Shown here piece after piece: positions 44,979-45,033 of a stretch of DNA of 45,033 nucleotides. Numbering within the stretch: the first letter of the stretch is position 1; every line of letters starts with the position of its first letter. Origin of the DNA: Bacteroidota bacterium. Its GTDB lineage: Bacteria; Bacteroidota; Bacteroidia; Chitinophagales; Chitinophagaceae. The stretch covers positions 1-45,033 of the forward strand of contig JABDBX010000008.1 in assembly GCA_013288445.1 (NCBI GenBank). The letters run 5' to 3'. Both the position numbers and the translations under genes were made by a program. The notes beneath the pieces were generated by a model. It did no database searches, was not told the origin of the DNA, and worked only from the letters and a program-made list of their open reading frames with translations.

Positions 44979-45033
44979 CCGCTCCAATATCAGGTGGTGC
45001 AGCGGTTTGCGAGGGCCAAACAATTGTCTTGGC
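44979..45033. repeat. Terminal 55-bp inverted copy of 44673-44727
   Basis: The last 55 bases are the exact reverse complement of 44673-44727, with identity ending abruptly at 44978. The copy lies in the opposite sense inside the same gene and destroys its frame. An exact 55-base match at a sequence end is what an assembly-graph overlap of that k-mer size leaves behind, so I read this as the end of a contig or a chimeric join rather than biology. Confidence 0.85.

Overview
The window looks like chromosomal DNA of a Bacteroidota bacterium, most likely a chitinophaga- or sphingobacteria-like lineage (the lower rank is a guess). The evidence is gldF and gldG of the gliding machinery, a type IX secretion C-terminal sorting domain on a large adhesin-like protein, Bacteroidota-style promoters (TAnnTTTG) with few Shine-Dalgarno sequences, a TlpA-like thioredoxin with a long N-terminal domain, DUF6934 and DUF5362 proteins, and many dispersed intergenic hairpins. 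There is no plasmid or phage backbone and no rRNA, tRNA or CRISPR array that I can see.

Layout: 1-6.4 kb holds the start of an exported protein at the left edge, a catalase with a striking internal gap, a lipoprotein, a TlpA-like thiol protein and a divergent histidine kinase/response regulator pair. 6.5-13.1 kb is a thiamine operon: promoter, TPP riboswitch, thiS, thiC, a block of palindromes, a 61-residue orf, thiD, thiE fused to an SRPBCC domain, thiG and thiH. thiC carries an in-frame amber codon just before its iron-sulfur motif. 13.2-18.5 kb has a DUF6934 protein with two tiny orfs, a FadL/OmpP1-like outer-membrane protein, a Gly-rich exported protein and proS. 18.5-20.3 kb is an overlapping ATPase + DUF4276 pair that could be a defence module. 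20.4-28.7 kb has a SEC-C protein, DUF5362, purD, and two paralogous peptide transporters flanking a TIR/deoxyribosyltransferase-like gene and a tiny antisense gene. 29-35.5 kb has a VIT-family metal transporter, a toxin-antitoxin pair whose toxin is split by a small transposable element, dgkA, and gldF-gldG-DUF4340. 35.5-45 kb has pepT, marC, an arylsulfotransferase, the ergothioneine genes egtB-egtD and a 5'-truncated Ig-repeat type IX secretion protein.

Mobile and repeat DNA is the most unusual layer. A 229-230 bp multi-hairpin MITE occurs three times. A second small element, with long terminal inverted repeats, occurs twice: once inside relE with a TAA duplication, and once with the first MITE nested in it. 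Four palindromes centred on GAATTC with covarying arms sit behind thiC. The last 55 bases are an exact inverted copy of a stretch about 250 bases earlier, which looks like an assembly boundary.

Three apparent lesions (catalase, thiC, relE) lie in otherwise intact surroundings. They are either real recent decay or, for the first two, possible sequence errors. Functions are assigned from family motifs recognised by eye; no database search was run.
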